DNA of 64,000 bases, from assembly GCF_001458195.1 (NCBI RefSeq), contig NZ_CYPU01000039.1:62093-126092 (forward strand), in the 5' to 3' direction. How positions within the stretch are numbered: position 1 is the first letter of the stretch; every line of letters begins with the position of its first letter. The stretch comes from Ruegeria atlantica. Its GTDB lineage: Bacteria > Pseudomonadota > Alphaproteobacteria > Rhodobacterales > Rhodobacteraceae. Under the pieces are notes generated by a model that did not search any database, had not been told where the DNA came from, and saw only the letters and a program-made list of their open reading frames with translations. The position numbers and the translations under genes were made by a program. Below are positions 8,901-16,716 of this stretch, in pieces.

Positions 8901-9789
8901 CGGCTCAGAGGTGCCGCATGCGCCTTACCTGGCTGTGTCCGCCGACCCCTGGCCAGGAAGCGCCGTAGTATTTTCGGCCGTGAATGATGAGGATTATACC
9001 TTGCAAGAGGTGATCTCGGCGCAGGCCGTCATCGGGTTTACCCAAACACCCCTGCGGCGGGCCGGCGTCGGAGTTTGGGACGATGGTGCGCCGCTGCGCG
9101 TCAGGCTGGTCGATGGTTTGTTGGAATCGCGCCCGCGCGACGCTTTGTTGAATGGTGCCAATTTGGCCGCAATAGGGGACGGAACGCCCGGCAACTGGGA
9201 ACTGTTCCAGTTCGCCAGCGCCGAACTTGTGGGTCAGGGGACCTACGCCCTTTCAGGGCGCCTGCGCGGGCAATTGGGGACGGACAGTGTCATGCCCGAC
9301 ACCTGGCCTGAAGGTTCAACTTTTGTCTTGCTGGATGAAAGAGTTTTCCAAACCGGGTTGCTGCGGTCTGAACGGCGCGTGGCGAAACATTATCGCATTG
9401 GGCCGGGAACGCGTGCCTACGACGATCCTTCTTTCCTCCACCAGGTTCACGCCTTCGACGGCAACGGACTTCGGCCATATGCTCCGGTGCATGTCAAATT
9501 GGCAAAAATCGGAGCGGGTGACGAAATTTCGTGGATACGTCGAACCCGGCTGGACGGCGATGGCTGGGATGGATTTGACGTGCCGTTGGGGGAAGAGACT
9601 GAATCCTATCTGGTGAAAATCAGGATCAACGGGTCAGCAATACGCGAACAGGTTACGTCAGAGCCGCGCTGGACATACCCATCAACGATGAAAGCCGCCG
9701 ATGGCGTAACCGGCACTTACGAGGTTGATGTGGCACAGATCTCAGCCAGCTACGGGCCGGGTCCCGCCGCACGTCTTCTGGTTGGGTAA
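5929..9789 (+). CDS. GTA tail/host-specificity protein g15 (TIM-barrel), 5'-truncated
   Basis: This matches the last large gene of Rhodobacter-type GTA clusters (rcc01698 class), a baseplate/tail-tip protein. Homology begins already at about 5878 (TVAGLSTAIIGRAVGATLGRVIDQRL), but the usual ATG and roughly the first 15 residues were removed by the deletion, so the nearest possible start is TTG 5929. The frame is open back to 5845. After the N-terminal region (to about residue 240) comes the GTA TIM-barrel-like domain (about 240-720, with PIWFTELGCAAIDKG), then the phage-tail_3-like part (about 750-940) and the GTA-type C-terminus ending AQISASYGPGPAARLLVG. No stop or frameshift is seen in 1286 codons, in contrast to g2. 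All structural genes g3-g14 are absent, so it cannot make particles. Confidence 0.88.
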   Translation: MGRVIDQRLMSQSVMGGGSEVVETGRLDRFRLTETGEGASVTTVFGRMRVGGQIIWASDFLETRSTSTTTQSTRGGKGSRRPSSATTTTTTHTYSYSVSLAIALGAGQISDISRIWADGEELERAGLNMRLYKGTDNQLPDPLIEAVEGTGQVPAYRGTAYVVIEDFQLAAFGNRVPQFSFEVVRQEQPGLPDTPGAVSRIVRGVAMIPGTGEYSLASRQVNYSKGQGQSWAANVHSASGVSDLVTSTHALNAELPACDAVSLVVSWFGDDLRCGQCKVQPKVLHKEFDGENMPWRVSGVSRAAAQIVQIENDRPVYGATPADSSVVEAIRHLNTSGKRVMFYPFILMDQLRGNGLPDPWSDATDQPHLPWRGRITLSEAPGRNGSPDKTAGADAQVAQFFGQARAGDFVVGDGIVTYTGAQEWGLFRFILHYAALCKAAGGVASFCIASEMRGLTQIRGATGFPAVTQMQILAAEVRKILGPDTKIGYAADWSEYFGYKPVDAGSDRYFHLDPLWADDNIDFVGIDNYMPLSDWRDREDHVDAKAGVDAIYDLDYLRGNVEGGEGYDWYYASTEESKAQIRSVIEDQAHDEAWIWRYKDIRNWWSQPHHERIGGVRQANRTAWVPGSKPIWFTELGCAAIDKGTNQPNRFLDPKSSESKLPRYSNGLRDDFIQVQYLKAILGYWSEAKNNPVSNTYGGRMIDLSNAYVWAWDARPYPTFPNLQSQWSDSENYARGHWLNGRSGSRTLASVVTEICHGAGVTDIDTSRLYGVVRGYAIEQVSDARSALQPLMLRYGFDAIERDGVLRFQMRNGQRAITLDQKHLALSSDIEAGIEHRREAEAEMTGRVRLRFVQSDGDHDIVAEEAVLPDTRTHSVSVNEMPLSMTRAEGRQTAERWLSEARVSRETVRFALPPSLGHIGAGDVVSLDEGGQGARFRIDRLEQAEMQLADAVRIEPGIYAPSDLPDDLVSTKPFVAPVPVLPVFMDLPLITGSEVPHAPYLAVSADPWPGSAVVFSAVNDEDYTLQEVISAQAVIGFTQTPLRRAGVGVWDDGAPLRVRLVDGLLESRPRDALLNGANLAAIGDGTPGNWELFQFASAELVGQGTYALSGRLRGQLGTDSVMPDTWPEGSTFVLLDERVFQTGLLRSERRVAKHYRIGPGTRAYDDPSFLHQVHAFDGNGLRPYAPVHVKLAKIGAGDEISWIRRTRLDGDGWDGFDVPLGEETESYLVKIRINGSAIREQVTSEPRWTYPSTMKAADGVTGTYEVDVAQISASYGPGPAARLLVG

Positions 9790-9796
9790 GGCACGT

Positions 9797-10093
9797 ATGC
9801 GTCCTGTTTTGCACGGCGATGTAAGTGCCGCGGCGCGGGTGTTGCTAAACGCGCCGCCTTCCGACCGGGAACGCCTGTGCACCAGAATGATCAACGAAGC
9901 TGAACTGGCCGACATCTATGTCGGCCATACAGGCCGGCTACACCCGCTGTTTGGTAATGGCTCATTGATGACAGTGGCCCGAACCCGGCCATTGGCCAAC
10001 GAGCCAAGCTTTGACGATTTGAAATATTGCCAGTGTTTTGAGATGGTTCTGCGATGCCTGGTTCAATTCCGCGTTACCCGGATGCGCAGCTGA
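9797..10093 (+). CDS. Small GTA-associated protein downstream of g15
   Basis: A 98-residue protein starting MRPVLHGDVSAAARVLL, with conserved-looking GRLHPLFGNGSLM and DDLKYCQCFEMVLRCL. Small proteins of this type (I believe called DUF7742) directly follow g15 in Rhodobacterales GTA loci; their role is not known to me. The ATG is 7 bases after the g15 stop. The 3' end overlaps the convergent DksA-like gene by 20 bases. The frame appears intact, so this end of the GTA locus has not yet decayed. Confidence 0.65.
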   Translation: MRPVLHGDVSAAARVLLNAPPSDRERLCTRMINEAELADIYVGHTGRLHPLFGNGSLMTVARTRPLANEPSFDDLKYCQCFEMVLRCLVQFRVTRMRS

Positions 10094-10412
10094 CGCACTT
10101 GCTGGCCGCTGGATCAAGGTTCAGACGACCAACCGGAATCTCTTCGCCGCAATCCTCGCAATACCCGAATTCACCATCTTTGATCCGGGTCAGGGCCACT
10201 GACAATCGGTGTGTTTCGATATCCCGATTCGCTTGCTGAGCCTTGGCCATGGCCTGATTTTGCAGGGCGTCCATCCGGCTGAGCCGCCCGACTGCCTGTT
10301 GGTCCAGTTCAACAATTGCCTGTGCCTCGGTTCCAAGCGCAGAATGCGCGGCCAATTCGTCCAATCGCGCGCGGATACGGGCTTCGAAATCCTCCAACTG
10401 GGTTTCATTCAT
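10074..10412 (-). CDS. DksA/TraR-type C4 zinc-finger protein
   Basis: The 112-residue protein has the architecture of short DksA/TraR proteins, which enter the RNA polymerase secondary channel: a helical coiled-coil part (about 1-75, with VGRLSRMDALQNQAMA at the tip) and a C-terminal C4 zinc finger with Cys-X2-Cys pairs in YCEDCGEE and KCVSCA. It is shorter than E. coli DksA (151 residues) and belongs with the small homologues whose promoter targets are mostly unknown. ATG 10412 starts MNETQLEDFEAR; longer open reading upstream only reflects the cysE shadow. It lies between the GTA remnant and cysE. Confidence 0.88.
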   Translation of the reverse strand: MNETQLEDFEARIRARLDELAAHSALGTEAQAIVELDQQAVGRLSRMDALQNQAMAKAQQANRDIETHRLSVALTRIKDGEFGYCEDCGEEIPVGRLNLDPAASKCVSCASG

Positions 10413-10496
10413 TTTCGTTGCCCTGCAGATCACGGGTTTGCGTTTGGTGATTTTACAACTAAATGGCATTCTAGGCGCAGCAAAGGATGAAAAGCC

Positions 10497-11306
10497 ATGT
10501 TCGAAACGCGCAGCCACGTGACCCCCGTCGACCCTGTTTGGGATCGCATCACCGCCGAAGCTCAGTCGGCAGTTGAGATTGAGCCTTTGATGGGTGGGCT
10601 GGTTCACGCCTGTATCTTGCACCACCGCAGCCTGGAACGGGCGCTGTCCTACCGGATTGCGGCCAAGCTGTGCTCGAACGAAATGTCGATGATGGTGCTG
10701 CGCGAGATCGTGGACGAAGCCTACGCCGACGACCCCGCACTGCTCGAAGCTGCGCGCGCGGATTTGATGGCCGTCTACGAACGCGACCCGGCCTGCCACC
10801 GCCTGTTGCAACCAATCCTTTACTTCAAAGGGTATCAGGCGATGCAAGCCTATCGTGTGGGGCACTGGTTGTGGCGCAAGGGGCGTTATGATCTGGCGTA
10901 TTTCTTTCAGATGCGCTCGTCCGAGATCTTCGGGATTGATATCCACCCTGCGGCAAAGATCGGCAAAGGTATCATGATCGACCACGCGCATTCGATCGTG
11001 ATTGGTGAAACGGCGATCGTCGGCGACAACGTGTCGATGTTGCATTCGGTGACCCTTGGCGGGACCGGTAAGGAAGAAGAACAGCGCCACCCCACAATTG
11101 GCGATGGCGTGCTGATCGGGGCAGGTGCCAAGGTTCTGGGCAATATCGTAGTTGGGCATTGCAGTCGTATTGCTGCAGGCTCGGTGGTGCTGCAGGAAGT
11201 GCCTGCGTGCAAAACCGTGGCTGGAATACCGGCGAAGATCGTCGGAGAGGCCGGGTGCGATCAACCTTCGATCTCGATGGATCACATGCTGGGCAAAGAC
11301 CAGTAA
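10497..11306 (+). CDS. cysE: Serine O-acetyltransferase
   Basis: CysE acetylates L-serine with acetyl-CoA, the first step of cysteine synthesis. The 269-residue protein has the N-terminal helical SATase domain and a C-terminal left-handed beta-helix of hexapeptide repeats (IGKGIMIDHAHSIVIGETAIVGDNVSMLHSVTLGGTGKEEE...). The catalytic His/Asp region IDHAHS and the CoA/serine loop SVTLGGTGK are visible. ATG 10497 has AAAGGA about 10 bases upstream. cysE flanks GTA clusters in Rhodobacterales, which supports the identity of the remnant to its left. The C-terminal tail (DQPSISMDHMLGKDQ) resembles the feedback-sensitive tail of the family. Confidence 0.96.
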   Translation: MFETRSHVTPVDPVWDRITAEAQSAVEIEPLMGGLVHACILHHRSLERALSYRIAAKLCSNEMSMMVLREIVDEAYADDPALLEAARADLMAVYERDPACHRLLQPILYFKGYQAMQAYRVGHWLWRKGRYDLAYFFQMRSSEIFGIDIHPAAKIGKGIMIDHAHSIVIGETAIVGDNVSMLHSVTLGGTGKEEEQRHPTIGDGVLIGAGAKVLGNIVVGHCSRIAAGSVVLQEVPACKTVAGIPAKIVGEAGCDQPSISMDHMLGKDQ

Positions 11307-11312
11307 CTCAAG

Positions 11313-11549
11313 TCAGTTCAAGCGGTCGTTCTTTTTGATCGACCGTTTGCGCCGCTGTTCTTCACGCCGCTTTTTTCGTTCTTCTTTCCTTTTCGCGCGT
11401 TCAGCTTCACGTTTAGCCGTTTCGGCTGGATCAGAACTGAAGGCGGAATGTTCGCCCGGATAGGTATTGGGCTTAGCCGCCGCAACCGTCGGCATACCAA
11501 ACACAAGGGCTGCAACCAGCAAACAGTTTACAGAAAAGGTAGAAGTCAT
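11313..11549 (-). CDS. Small exported protein with a basic tail
   Basis: A 78-residue protein with a signal peptide (MTSTFSVNCLLVAALVFGMPTVAAA, cut expected after AAA), a short linker (KPNTYPGEHSAFSSDP) and a highly charged helix rich in Arg, Lys and Glu up to the end (ERAKRKEERKKRREEQRRKRSIKKN). It converges with cysE, with only 6 bases between. I do not recognise the family. The charge pattern suggests a helix that binds nucleic acid or anionic envelope polymers in the periplasm, but that is only inference. Confidence 0.55.
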   Translation of the reverse strand: MTSTFSVNCLLVAALVFGMPTVAAAKPNTYPGEHSAFSSDPAETAKREAERAKRKEERKKRREEQRRKRSIKKNDRLN

Positions 11550-11697
11550 AGGGCACCTGTGTCCGTGATTTTCATTCAGACAAGGTGGTTGAGGGTAGGT
11601 ACCGGCGCAACACGCGCGGTGATCACAAGCGCTCACATGACAGTTGTGATCTGGTTGGGCCGCGACGGTCTGGTATTGGCGCGACCCTAATTTTTCC

Positions 11698-13008
11698 TTA
11701 GGCCAGCATGACCATCGGGTTTTCCAGGTTGTCCACAATGGCTTGCAGCAACTGGGCACCAAGCGCACCGTCAATGACACGGTGATCGACGGACATTGTG
11801 ACCGACATAACAGTAGCTACTGTCAGTTCACCGTCATCGCCGACAACCGGTTTTTTCAGCCCGGTTCCCACTGCCAAGATGCCCGCGTGCGGCGGGTTCA
11901 CGATGGCATCGAAATTGTCGATGCCGAACATGCCGAGGTTCGAGACCGCGAAGGTGCCCCCCTGATATTCATGCGGGGCCAGCTTGCGCTCACGCGCGCG
12001 ACCGGCAAGGTCCTTCATCTCAGCCGAGAGCGCGGACAGCGACTTGGTGTCGGCGTCCTGCAGGACCGGTGTGAACAGACCGCCTTCGATCGCAACCGCG
12101 ACCGCTACGTCCGAGGGTTTCAATTGCAGAACCCGGTCACCGGCCCAGACAGCGTTGCAGGCGGGAACCTGTTGCAGCGCGTTGGCGACGGCCTTGATGA
12201 TGAAGTCGTTGACGCTCAACTTTACGCCGCGGCCGTCCAACTGCTTGTTCAGCTGGCTGCGGAACTTGAGCAGCGCGTCCAGCTTGATATCGCGGCGCAG
12301 GTAGAAATGCGGGATCGTCTGCTTGGCCTCGGACAGGCGGGCAGCGATGGTCTTGCGCATCCCGTCAAGCTTGATCTCTTCGTAGTCGCGACCTTCGTAC
12401 ATCCGGGCAACAGCATCCGCGGACGGACCGGCCGGAGCTGCAGCGGCTGCCGGTGCAGCAGCGGCGGGTGCGGATGCGGCAGCCGGAGCCGGGGCAGTTG
12501 CAGTTGCGCCTTTGACATCTGCTTTCACGATCCGCCCATGTGGGCCAGAACCAGCGATCTGCGCCAGATCCAGACCTTTCTGGGCCGCGATACGGCGGGC
12601 CAGCGGAGATGCGAAGATCCGACCGCCATCCGCCTTGGCCGGAGCAGCCGGAGCAGGGGCGGGCGCCTCGGGTGCCGCTGGCGCGGCAGCCTCGTTGCTC
12701 GCGGCAGCAGCAGGAGCAGCCGCCGGCGCAGCGGCAGGGGCTGCGGCAATGTCATCCGCGCTTTCGCCGTCTTCCAGCAGCACCGCGATCGCGGTGTTTA
12801 CTTTGACCCCTTCGGTGCCTTCGGGGATCAGGATCTTGCCGATTGTGCCTTCGTCGACGGCCTCGAATTCCATCGTGGCTTTGTCGGTTTCAATCTCCGC
12901 CAGCAGGTCGCCGGACGAGACGGTGTCGCCTTCCTTGACCAGCCATTTAGCAAGGGTGCCTTCCTCCATGGTCGGCGACAGGGCGGGCATCAGAATTTCT
13001 GTAGGCAT
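11698..13008 (-). CDS. pdhC: Pyruvate dehydrogenase E2 (dihydrolipoyl acetyltransferase)
   Basis: E2 forms the core of the pyruvate dehydrogenase complex and transfers acetyl groups to CoA. The 436-residue protein has one lipoyl domain with the lipoylated Lys43 in [12 protein letters not shown], an Ala/Pro-rich linker (about 85-125), a peripheral subunit-binding domain ([14 protein letters not shown]... [13 protein letters not shown]), a second Ala-rich linker and the catalytic domain ending in [17 protein letters not shown], which holds the active-site His and Asp. It is last in the pdhA-pdhB-pdhC operon. E3 is not in this operon; lpdA lies at 32992-34386. Confidence 0.97.
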   Translation of the reverse strand: MPTEILMPALSPTMEEGTLAKWLVKEGDTVSSGDLLAEIETDKATMEFEAVDEGTIGKILIPEGTEGVKVNTAIAVLLEDGESADDIAAAPAAAPAAAPAAAASNEAAAPAAPEAPAPAPAAPAKADGGRIFASPLARRIAAQKGLDLAQIAGSGPHGRIVKADVKGATATAPAPAAASAPAAAAPAAAAAPAGPSADAVARMYEGRDYEEIKLDGMRKTIAARLSEAKQTIPHFYLRRDIKLDALLKFRSQLNKQLDGRGVKLSVNDFIIKAVANALQQVPACNAVWAGDRVLQLKPSDVAVAVAIEGGLFTPVLQDADTKSLSALSAEMKDLAGRARERKLAPHEYQGGTFAVSNLGMFGIDNFDAIVNPPHAGILAVGTGLKKPVVGDDGELTVATVMSVTMSVDHRVIDGALGAQLLQAIVDNLENPMVMLA

Positions 13009-13022
13009 CTGTCTGTCGCTCC

Positions 13023-14390
13023 TTACCGGTAGGTCACTTGTTTGACGGCGGCGATCACTTCTTCGGTTGTGATCAGGGCCAGTTTTTCCAGATTTGCGGC
13101 ATAAGGCATCGGGACATCTTTGCCGGTGCAGTTGATGACCGGCGCATCCAGATAGTCGAAGGCCTCTTGCATCACGACGGACGAGATGTAGCCGCCGACT
13201 GAGCCCTGCGGCCAGCCTTCTTCGACGGTCACCAGACGGTTGGTCTTCATCACCGAGTTGATAATCGCGCCTGTGTCCATTGGGCGGATGGTGCGCAGGT
13301 CGATCACCTCGGCACTGATACCGTCCTCGGCCAGCTTGTCGGCGGCCTCAAGCGCATATTGCATGCCGATGCCAAAGCTGACGATGGTCACATCCGTGCC
13401 TTCGCGCCAGATACGCGCCTTGCCCAGCGGGACGGTCAGATCGTCCACCTGCGGCATGTCGAAAGAACGACCGTAAAGGATTTCGTTTTCTAAGAACACA
13501 ACCGGGTTCGGATCGCGGATCGCCGACTTCAACAGACCTTTTGCATCGGCTGCGGAATAGGGCATCACCACTTTCAGGCCCGGTATTTGCATATACCACG
13601 CTGCGTAATCCTGGCTGTGCTGCGCGCCGACGCGAGCAGCGGCACCGTTGGGGCCACGGAACACGATAGGACAACCCATCTGACCACCGGACATGTAGAG
13701 CGTCTTGGCCGCCGAGTTGATGATCTGGTCAACCGCCTGCATGGCGAAGTTGAAGGTCATGAACTCGACAATCGGTTTCAGTCCGGCCATGGCGGATCCG
13801 ACGGCGATGCCGGCAAACCCGTGTTCGGTAATCGGGGTGTCGATCACGCGCTTGCTGCCGAACTCGTCCAGCATGCCCTGGCTGATTTTGTAGGCGCCTT
13901 GATACTCGGCGACTTCTTCGCCCATCAGGTAGACGTCCTCGTCACCACGCATTTCTTCGGCCATCGCATCGCGCAAAGCTTCACGCACGGTCTGCTGTTC
14001 CATCGGCGCATCTGCTGGCCAGTCCGGGGAAAGATCCACCTTAGGCGCGGCAGGTGCGGTTGCAGCAGGGGCAGCGGTCTCCGCTGCCGCAGGGGCCGCC
14101 TCGGCCACCGCCGCAGGTGCAGTTGCGGGAATGGCGGAGGCGTCTTCGCCTTCTTCAACCAGCACCGCGATAGGAGTGTTCACTTTTACCCCTTCGGTGC
14201 CTTCGGCGATCAGGATCTTGCCGACGATGCCTTCATCGACGGCTTCGAACTCCATTGTCGCCTTGTCGGTTTCGATCTCGGCCATGATGTCGCCGCTGGA
14301 TACGGTGTCGCCTTCCTTGATCAGCCACTTGGCCAATGTGCCCTCTTCCATTGTGGGCGAAAGGGCGGGCATGAGAATTTCGGTTGCCAT
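13023..14390 (-). CDS. pdhB: Pyruvate dehydrogenase E1 beta with N-terminal lipoyl domain
   Basis: The beta subunit of the thiamine-diphosphate E1 component. The 455-residue protein is a fusion: a lipoyl domain at residues 1-80 with Lys43 in [12 protein letters not shown], an Ala/Pro linker to about 120, and the E1 beta transketolase-like domain ([29 protein letters not shown] with a cofactor-binding Glu, then a C-terminal transketolase domain). The extra lipoyl domain on PdhB is typical of alphaproteobacterial complexes. The lipoyl domain is nearly identical to that of PdhC at the protein level. It lies 14 bases after pdhA-side coding and 14 before pdhC, in one operon. Confidence 0.97.
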   Translation of the reverse strand: MATEILMPALSPTMEEGTLAKWLIKEGDTVSSGDIMAEIETDKATMEFEAVDEGIVGKILIAEGTEGVKVNTPIAVLVEEGEDASAIPATAPAAVAEAAPAAAETAAPAATAPAAPKVDLSPDWPADAPMEQQTVREALRDAMAEEMRGDEDVYLMGEEVAEYQGAYKISQGMLDEFGSKRVIDTPITEHGFAGIAVGSAMAGLKPIVEFMTFNFAMQAVDQIINSAAKTLYMSGGQMGCPIVFRGPNGAAARVGAQHSQDYAAWYMQIPGLKVVMPYSAADAKGLLKSAIRDPNPVVFLENEILYGRSFDMPQVDDLTVPLGKARIWREGTDVTIVSFGIGMQYALEAADKLAEDGISAEVIDLRTIRPMDTGAIINSVMKTNRLVTVEEGWPQGSVGGYISSVVMQEAFDYLDAPVINCTGKDVPMPYAANLEKLALITTEEVIAAVKQVTYR

Positions 14391-14405
14391 GTCTTAGTCG
14401 TCCTC

Positions 14406-15395
14406 TCAGGCGTAAATGTCGGTCCAGAGCTCTTCGACGGAAGGCTCGGGGCTTTCTTTCGAGAATTCGGCGGCTTGATTGACGATCTCTTTGATCTCTT
14501 TGTCGATCGCCTTCAGATCATCCTCGGTCGCGTGTTTGCCGGTCAGCAGCAGCTCGCGCACATGTTCGATCGGGTCGCTTTGCTCGCGAACTTTCTGAAC
14601 TTCTTCGCGGGTGCGGTACTTGGCCGGGTCGGACATCGAATGGCCGCGGTAGCGGTAGGTCTTGATCTCGAGGATATAGGGGCCTTTACCCGCACGGCAG
14701 TGCGCGACAGCCTTTTCCCCTGCGGCTTTGACTGCAAGTACATCCATGCCATTGACGATCTCACCGGGGATGCCGAACGCTTCGCCGCGGTGGTAGATAT
14801 CCTTGGTCGAGGTCGAACGCGCCTGCGCTGTACCCATGGCGTATTGGTTGTTCTCGATCACGAACACTACCGGCAGGTCCCAAAGGGCGGCCATGTTGAA
14901 TGTCTCATAAACCTGGCCCTGGTTCGCTGCACCGTCACCGAAATAGGTAAAGGTCACGCGACCGTTGCCTTTGTATTTGTCGGCAAATGCCAGACCCGCA
15001 CCCAGCGGAACCTGCGCGCCAACAATGCCGTGGCCGCCATAGAAATGCTTCTCTTTCGAGAACATGTGCATCGAGCCGCCCTTGCCTTTGGACAGACCGC
15101 CAATGCGACCGGTCAGCTCGGCCATCACGCCACCCGGATCCATGCCGCAAGCCAGCATGTGACCGTGGTCGCGGTAAGAGGTAATCCGCTTGTCACCTTC
15201 TTCAGTCGCAGCCTCAAGGCCGACGACAACGGCCTCTTGGCCAATATAGAGGTGGCAGAAACCGCCAATCAGACCCATGCCATAGAGCTGACCGGCCTTT
15301 TCTTCGAATCGGCGGATCAGCAGCATTTCACGGTAATATTCGGTAAGTTCTTCCGCAGAAACGTTTGGTTTCTTTGTGGTTTTTCGCGCAGCCAT
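14406..15395 (-). CDS. pdhA: Pyruvate dehydrogenase E1 alpha
   Basis: The alpha subunit of E1, which decarboxylates pyruvate with thiamine diphosphate. The 329-residue length is usual for the alphaproteobacterial type. The ThDP motif is visible as GDGAANQGQVYE...VIENNQYAMGT, and the phosphorylation-loop-like segment RYRGHSMSDPAKYRTREE is present. ATG 15395 has GAGGGGGA about 10 bases upstream. It is first in the pdhABC operon. A perfect palindrome at 15422-15441 lies about 27 bases before the start and is shared with lpdA, which suggests that a common regulator controls all parts of the complex. Confidence 0.97.
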   Translation of the reverse strand: MAARKTTKKPNVSAEELTEYYREMLLIRRFEEKAGQLYGMGLIGGFCHLYIGQEAVVVGLEAATEEGDKRITSYRDHGHMLACGMDPGGVMAELTGRIGGLSKGKGGSMHMFSKEKHFYGGHGIVGAQVPLGAGLAFADKYKGNGRVTFTYFGDGAANQGQVYETFNMAALWDLPVVFVIENNQYAMGTAQARSTSTKDIYHRGEAFGIPGEIVNGMDVLAVKAAGEKAVAHCRAGKGPYILEIKTYRYRGHSMSDPAKYRTREEVQKVREQSDPIEHVRELLLTGKHATEDDLKAIDKEIKEIVNQAAEFSKESPEPSVEELWTDIYA

Positions 15396-15421
15396 GTTGG
15401 CGATCTCCCCCTCTCGGCAAG

Positions 15422-15441
15422 ATAGTTTAGCGTTAAACTAT
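15422..15441. promoter_or_regulatory. Palindromic operator upstream of pdhA
   Basis: atagttta-gcgt-taaactat is a perfect 8-4-8 palindrome centred 36 bases from the pdhA start. Its core, TAGTTTA-N4-TAAACTA, recurs exactly in front of lpdA (32942-32959). Both leaders also share gccgagaggg just upstream of the start codon. The binding protein is not identifiable from this window. Confidence 0.75.
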
Positions 15442-15638
15442 TTCATAAAGCATTTCCTGCTTTCTGGCGAGCAGAAATGTGACGCAGCGTAGGGCGAGCC
15501 GTCCGGCTTCAAAACTCAGGCCACTTTTGCGTCAGTTCCATTTCCCGGATGTTATCTCCGATTGACCGGCGCTACGCTTTTTTGACAAGTTACGTTGGGC
15601 TATAGATGCTCGCGCCCGAACTGTGGAGTTCTTTCCGA

Positions 15639-16360
15639 ATGATGATCCTGCGACAAGATAAGCTTATGTTTATCAAAACAAAAAAGACTGCTGGGACTTC
15701 TATTTAAATTGCACTTAGTAAGCACCTTGCACAGGGCGATTTTGCGACGCCCTTCACCAAGGAGGAGGAAGAGCAGCGCGCGGGCAAGCAGTTCATTGTA
15801 CGCGGCTCGTTGCGTTTGCTAAGGGAAAGGTCGGCAGACCACTTACGGGCGCGCAATCCCCACAACGGAATCGCAGTGGCGCGAACTTATCTCGTGGACC
15901 TTTGCGACGGATGTTTCAGCTTCAGCGTCGAACGCAACCTGTAGGATAAGGCGGTTTCTGCTTTTTTTTCTGGATGCACCAGCGCGGGTACAAGATTGTT
16001 GATGTTGGGGAATCGTTTCATCGGTTCTGCAATTTGCAGCTGCGATTCTTTTCAGACTTTCAACTGTATTCTGAGAATGGGCAATTGGCGGTCGACCGCG
16101 TTCTGCGCTACGAGAGTTTGCAATCAGATTTTAACACCCTAATGGCTGAGAGAATGGCTGAGAGGGGGACCACAGATGTCTCGCTGGGTGATCGGCGTTG
16201 GAACTCTGGTATCCGAAAAGAATATGATATCGGTGTTTTCTACGGCAAGAATTTCGATAATGCGAACGTCGATATCGTGGCGAATGTCTTTGCCGCCGAG
16301 ATATCCGAATTCGGGTATGAATTTCCGACTAAAGAAAGCGTCAGGCCAAGTTCCGCGTGA
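15639..16360 (+). pseudogene. Sulfotransferase-family protein, degenerate
   Basis: Reading from ATG 15639 gives the family start (LMFIKTKKTAGTSI-IALSKH), where the KTAGTS loop binds PAPS. A TAA at 15705-15707 replaces the expected Glu (TSIEIAL). Further on, FSFSVERN-L-stop-DKAVSAFF shows a TAG at 15942-15944 where Trp of NPWDK is expected. A run of eight T at 15962-15969 has one extra base, shifting the frame into WMHQRGYKIVDVGE... at 15971 onward, which continues through the usual C-terminal part (LAVDRVLRYESL, EISEFGYEF) to 16360. Three lesions mean no product. Such proteins sulfate surface polysaccharides; the locus looks like an acquired gene now decaying. Confidence 0.8.
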
Positions 16361-16416
16361 GCCATTTCATTCCGGGCCGTCGGGTGCTTTGGTCAAAGAA
16401 CCATCGCTAAATCGGT

Positions 16417-16716
16417 TTAGCGGATGACGATCTCATCCGAGCGGATCATGCCCAGCACGGACCGCGCCTGCTGATCCAGAAGATCCAGATCCAGATAATT
16501 GTCTGACAGGCGGCGCGTCAGGTTTTCCATTTCCGTGATCTCGGCATCAAGTTTGGCAAGGTCGCGCGACAGGGCGTCCCGTTCCGCTGCAATCTCGACC
16601 CGTCGGAACAGGCCATAGTCGCCTTGCACGGCGGCAAAGGTGAAATAAACACCTAACGTGAAAGCCACCATGAAAAATGCAACTGCGCCCAAACCGGGCC
16701 GATGGGAACGGGACAC
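16417..16716 (-). CDS. FtsB/DivIC-like septum formation initiator protein
   Basis: A 99-residue single-pass membrane protein: short basic N-terminus, one membrane segment (about residues 9-29) and a periplasmic coiled coil (VEIAAERDALSRDLAKLDAEITEMENLTRRLSD), ending in the conserved LDLDLLDQQARSVLGM. This is the FtsB/DivIC layout; FtsB links FtsL and FtsQ in the divisome. A septum-initiator gene near pdhA is usual in alphaproteobacteria. Here it is separated from pdhA by the sulfotransferase pseudogene, so that gene may have been inserted into an older pair. Confidence 0.85.
   Translation of the reverse strand: MSRSHRPGLGAVAFFMVAFTLGVYFTFAAVQGDYGLFRRVEIAAERDALSRDLAKLDAEITEMENLTRRLSDNYLDLDLLDQQARSVLGMIRSDEIVIR

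Noticed and set aside
4700..10093. Ordinary prophage remnant
   Set aside because: There is no integrase, repressor, lysis gene or attachment site, and order, sequence blocks and cysE neighbourhood fit a GTA cluster better.
12420..12760. Repeat-like GC-rich stretch
   Set aside because: It encodes the Ala/Pro linkers of the E2 protein; low complexity at the protein level, not a DNA repeat element.
13587..15425. 612-residue open frame on the plus strand
   Set aside because: It is the antisense shadow of pdhA and pdhB, lacks known domains and has no ribosome site.
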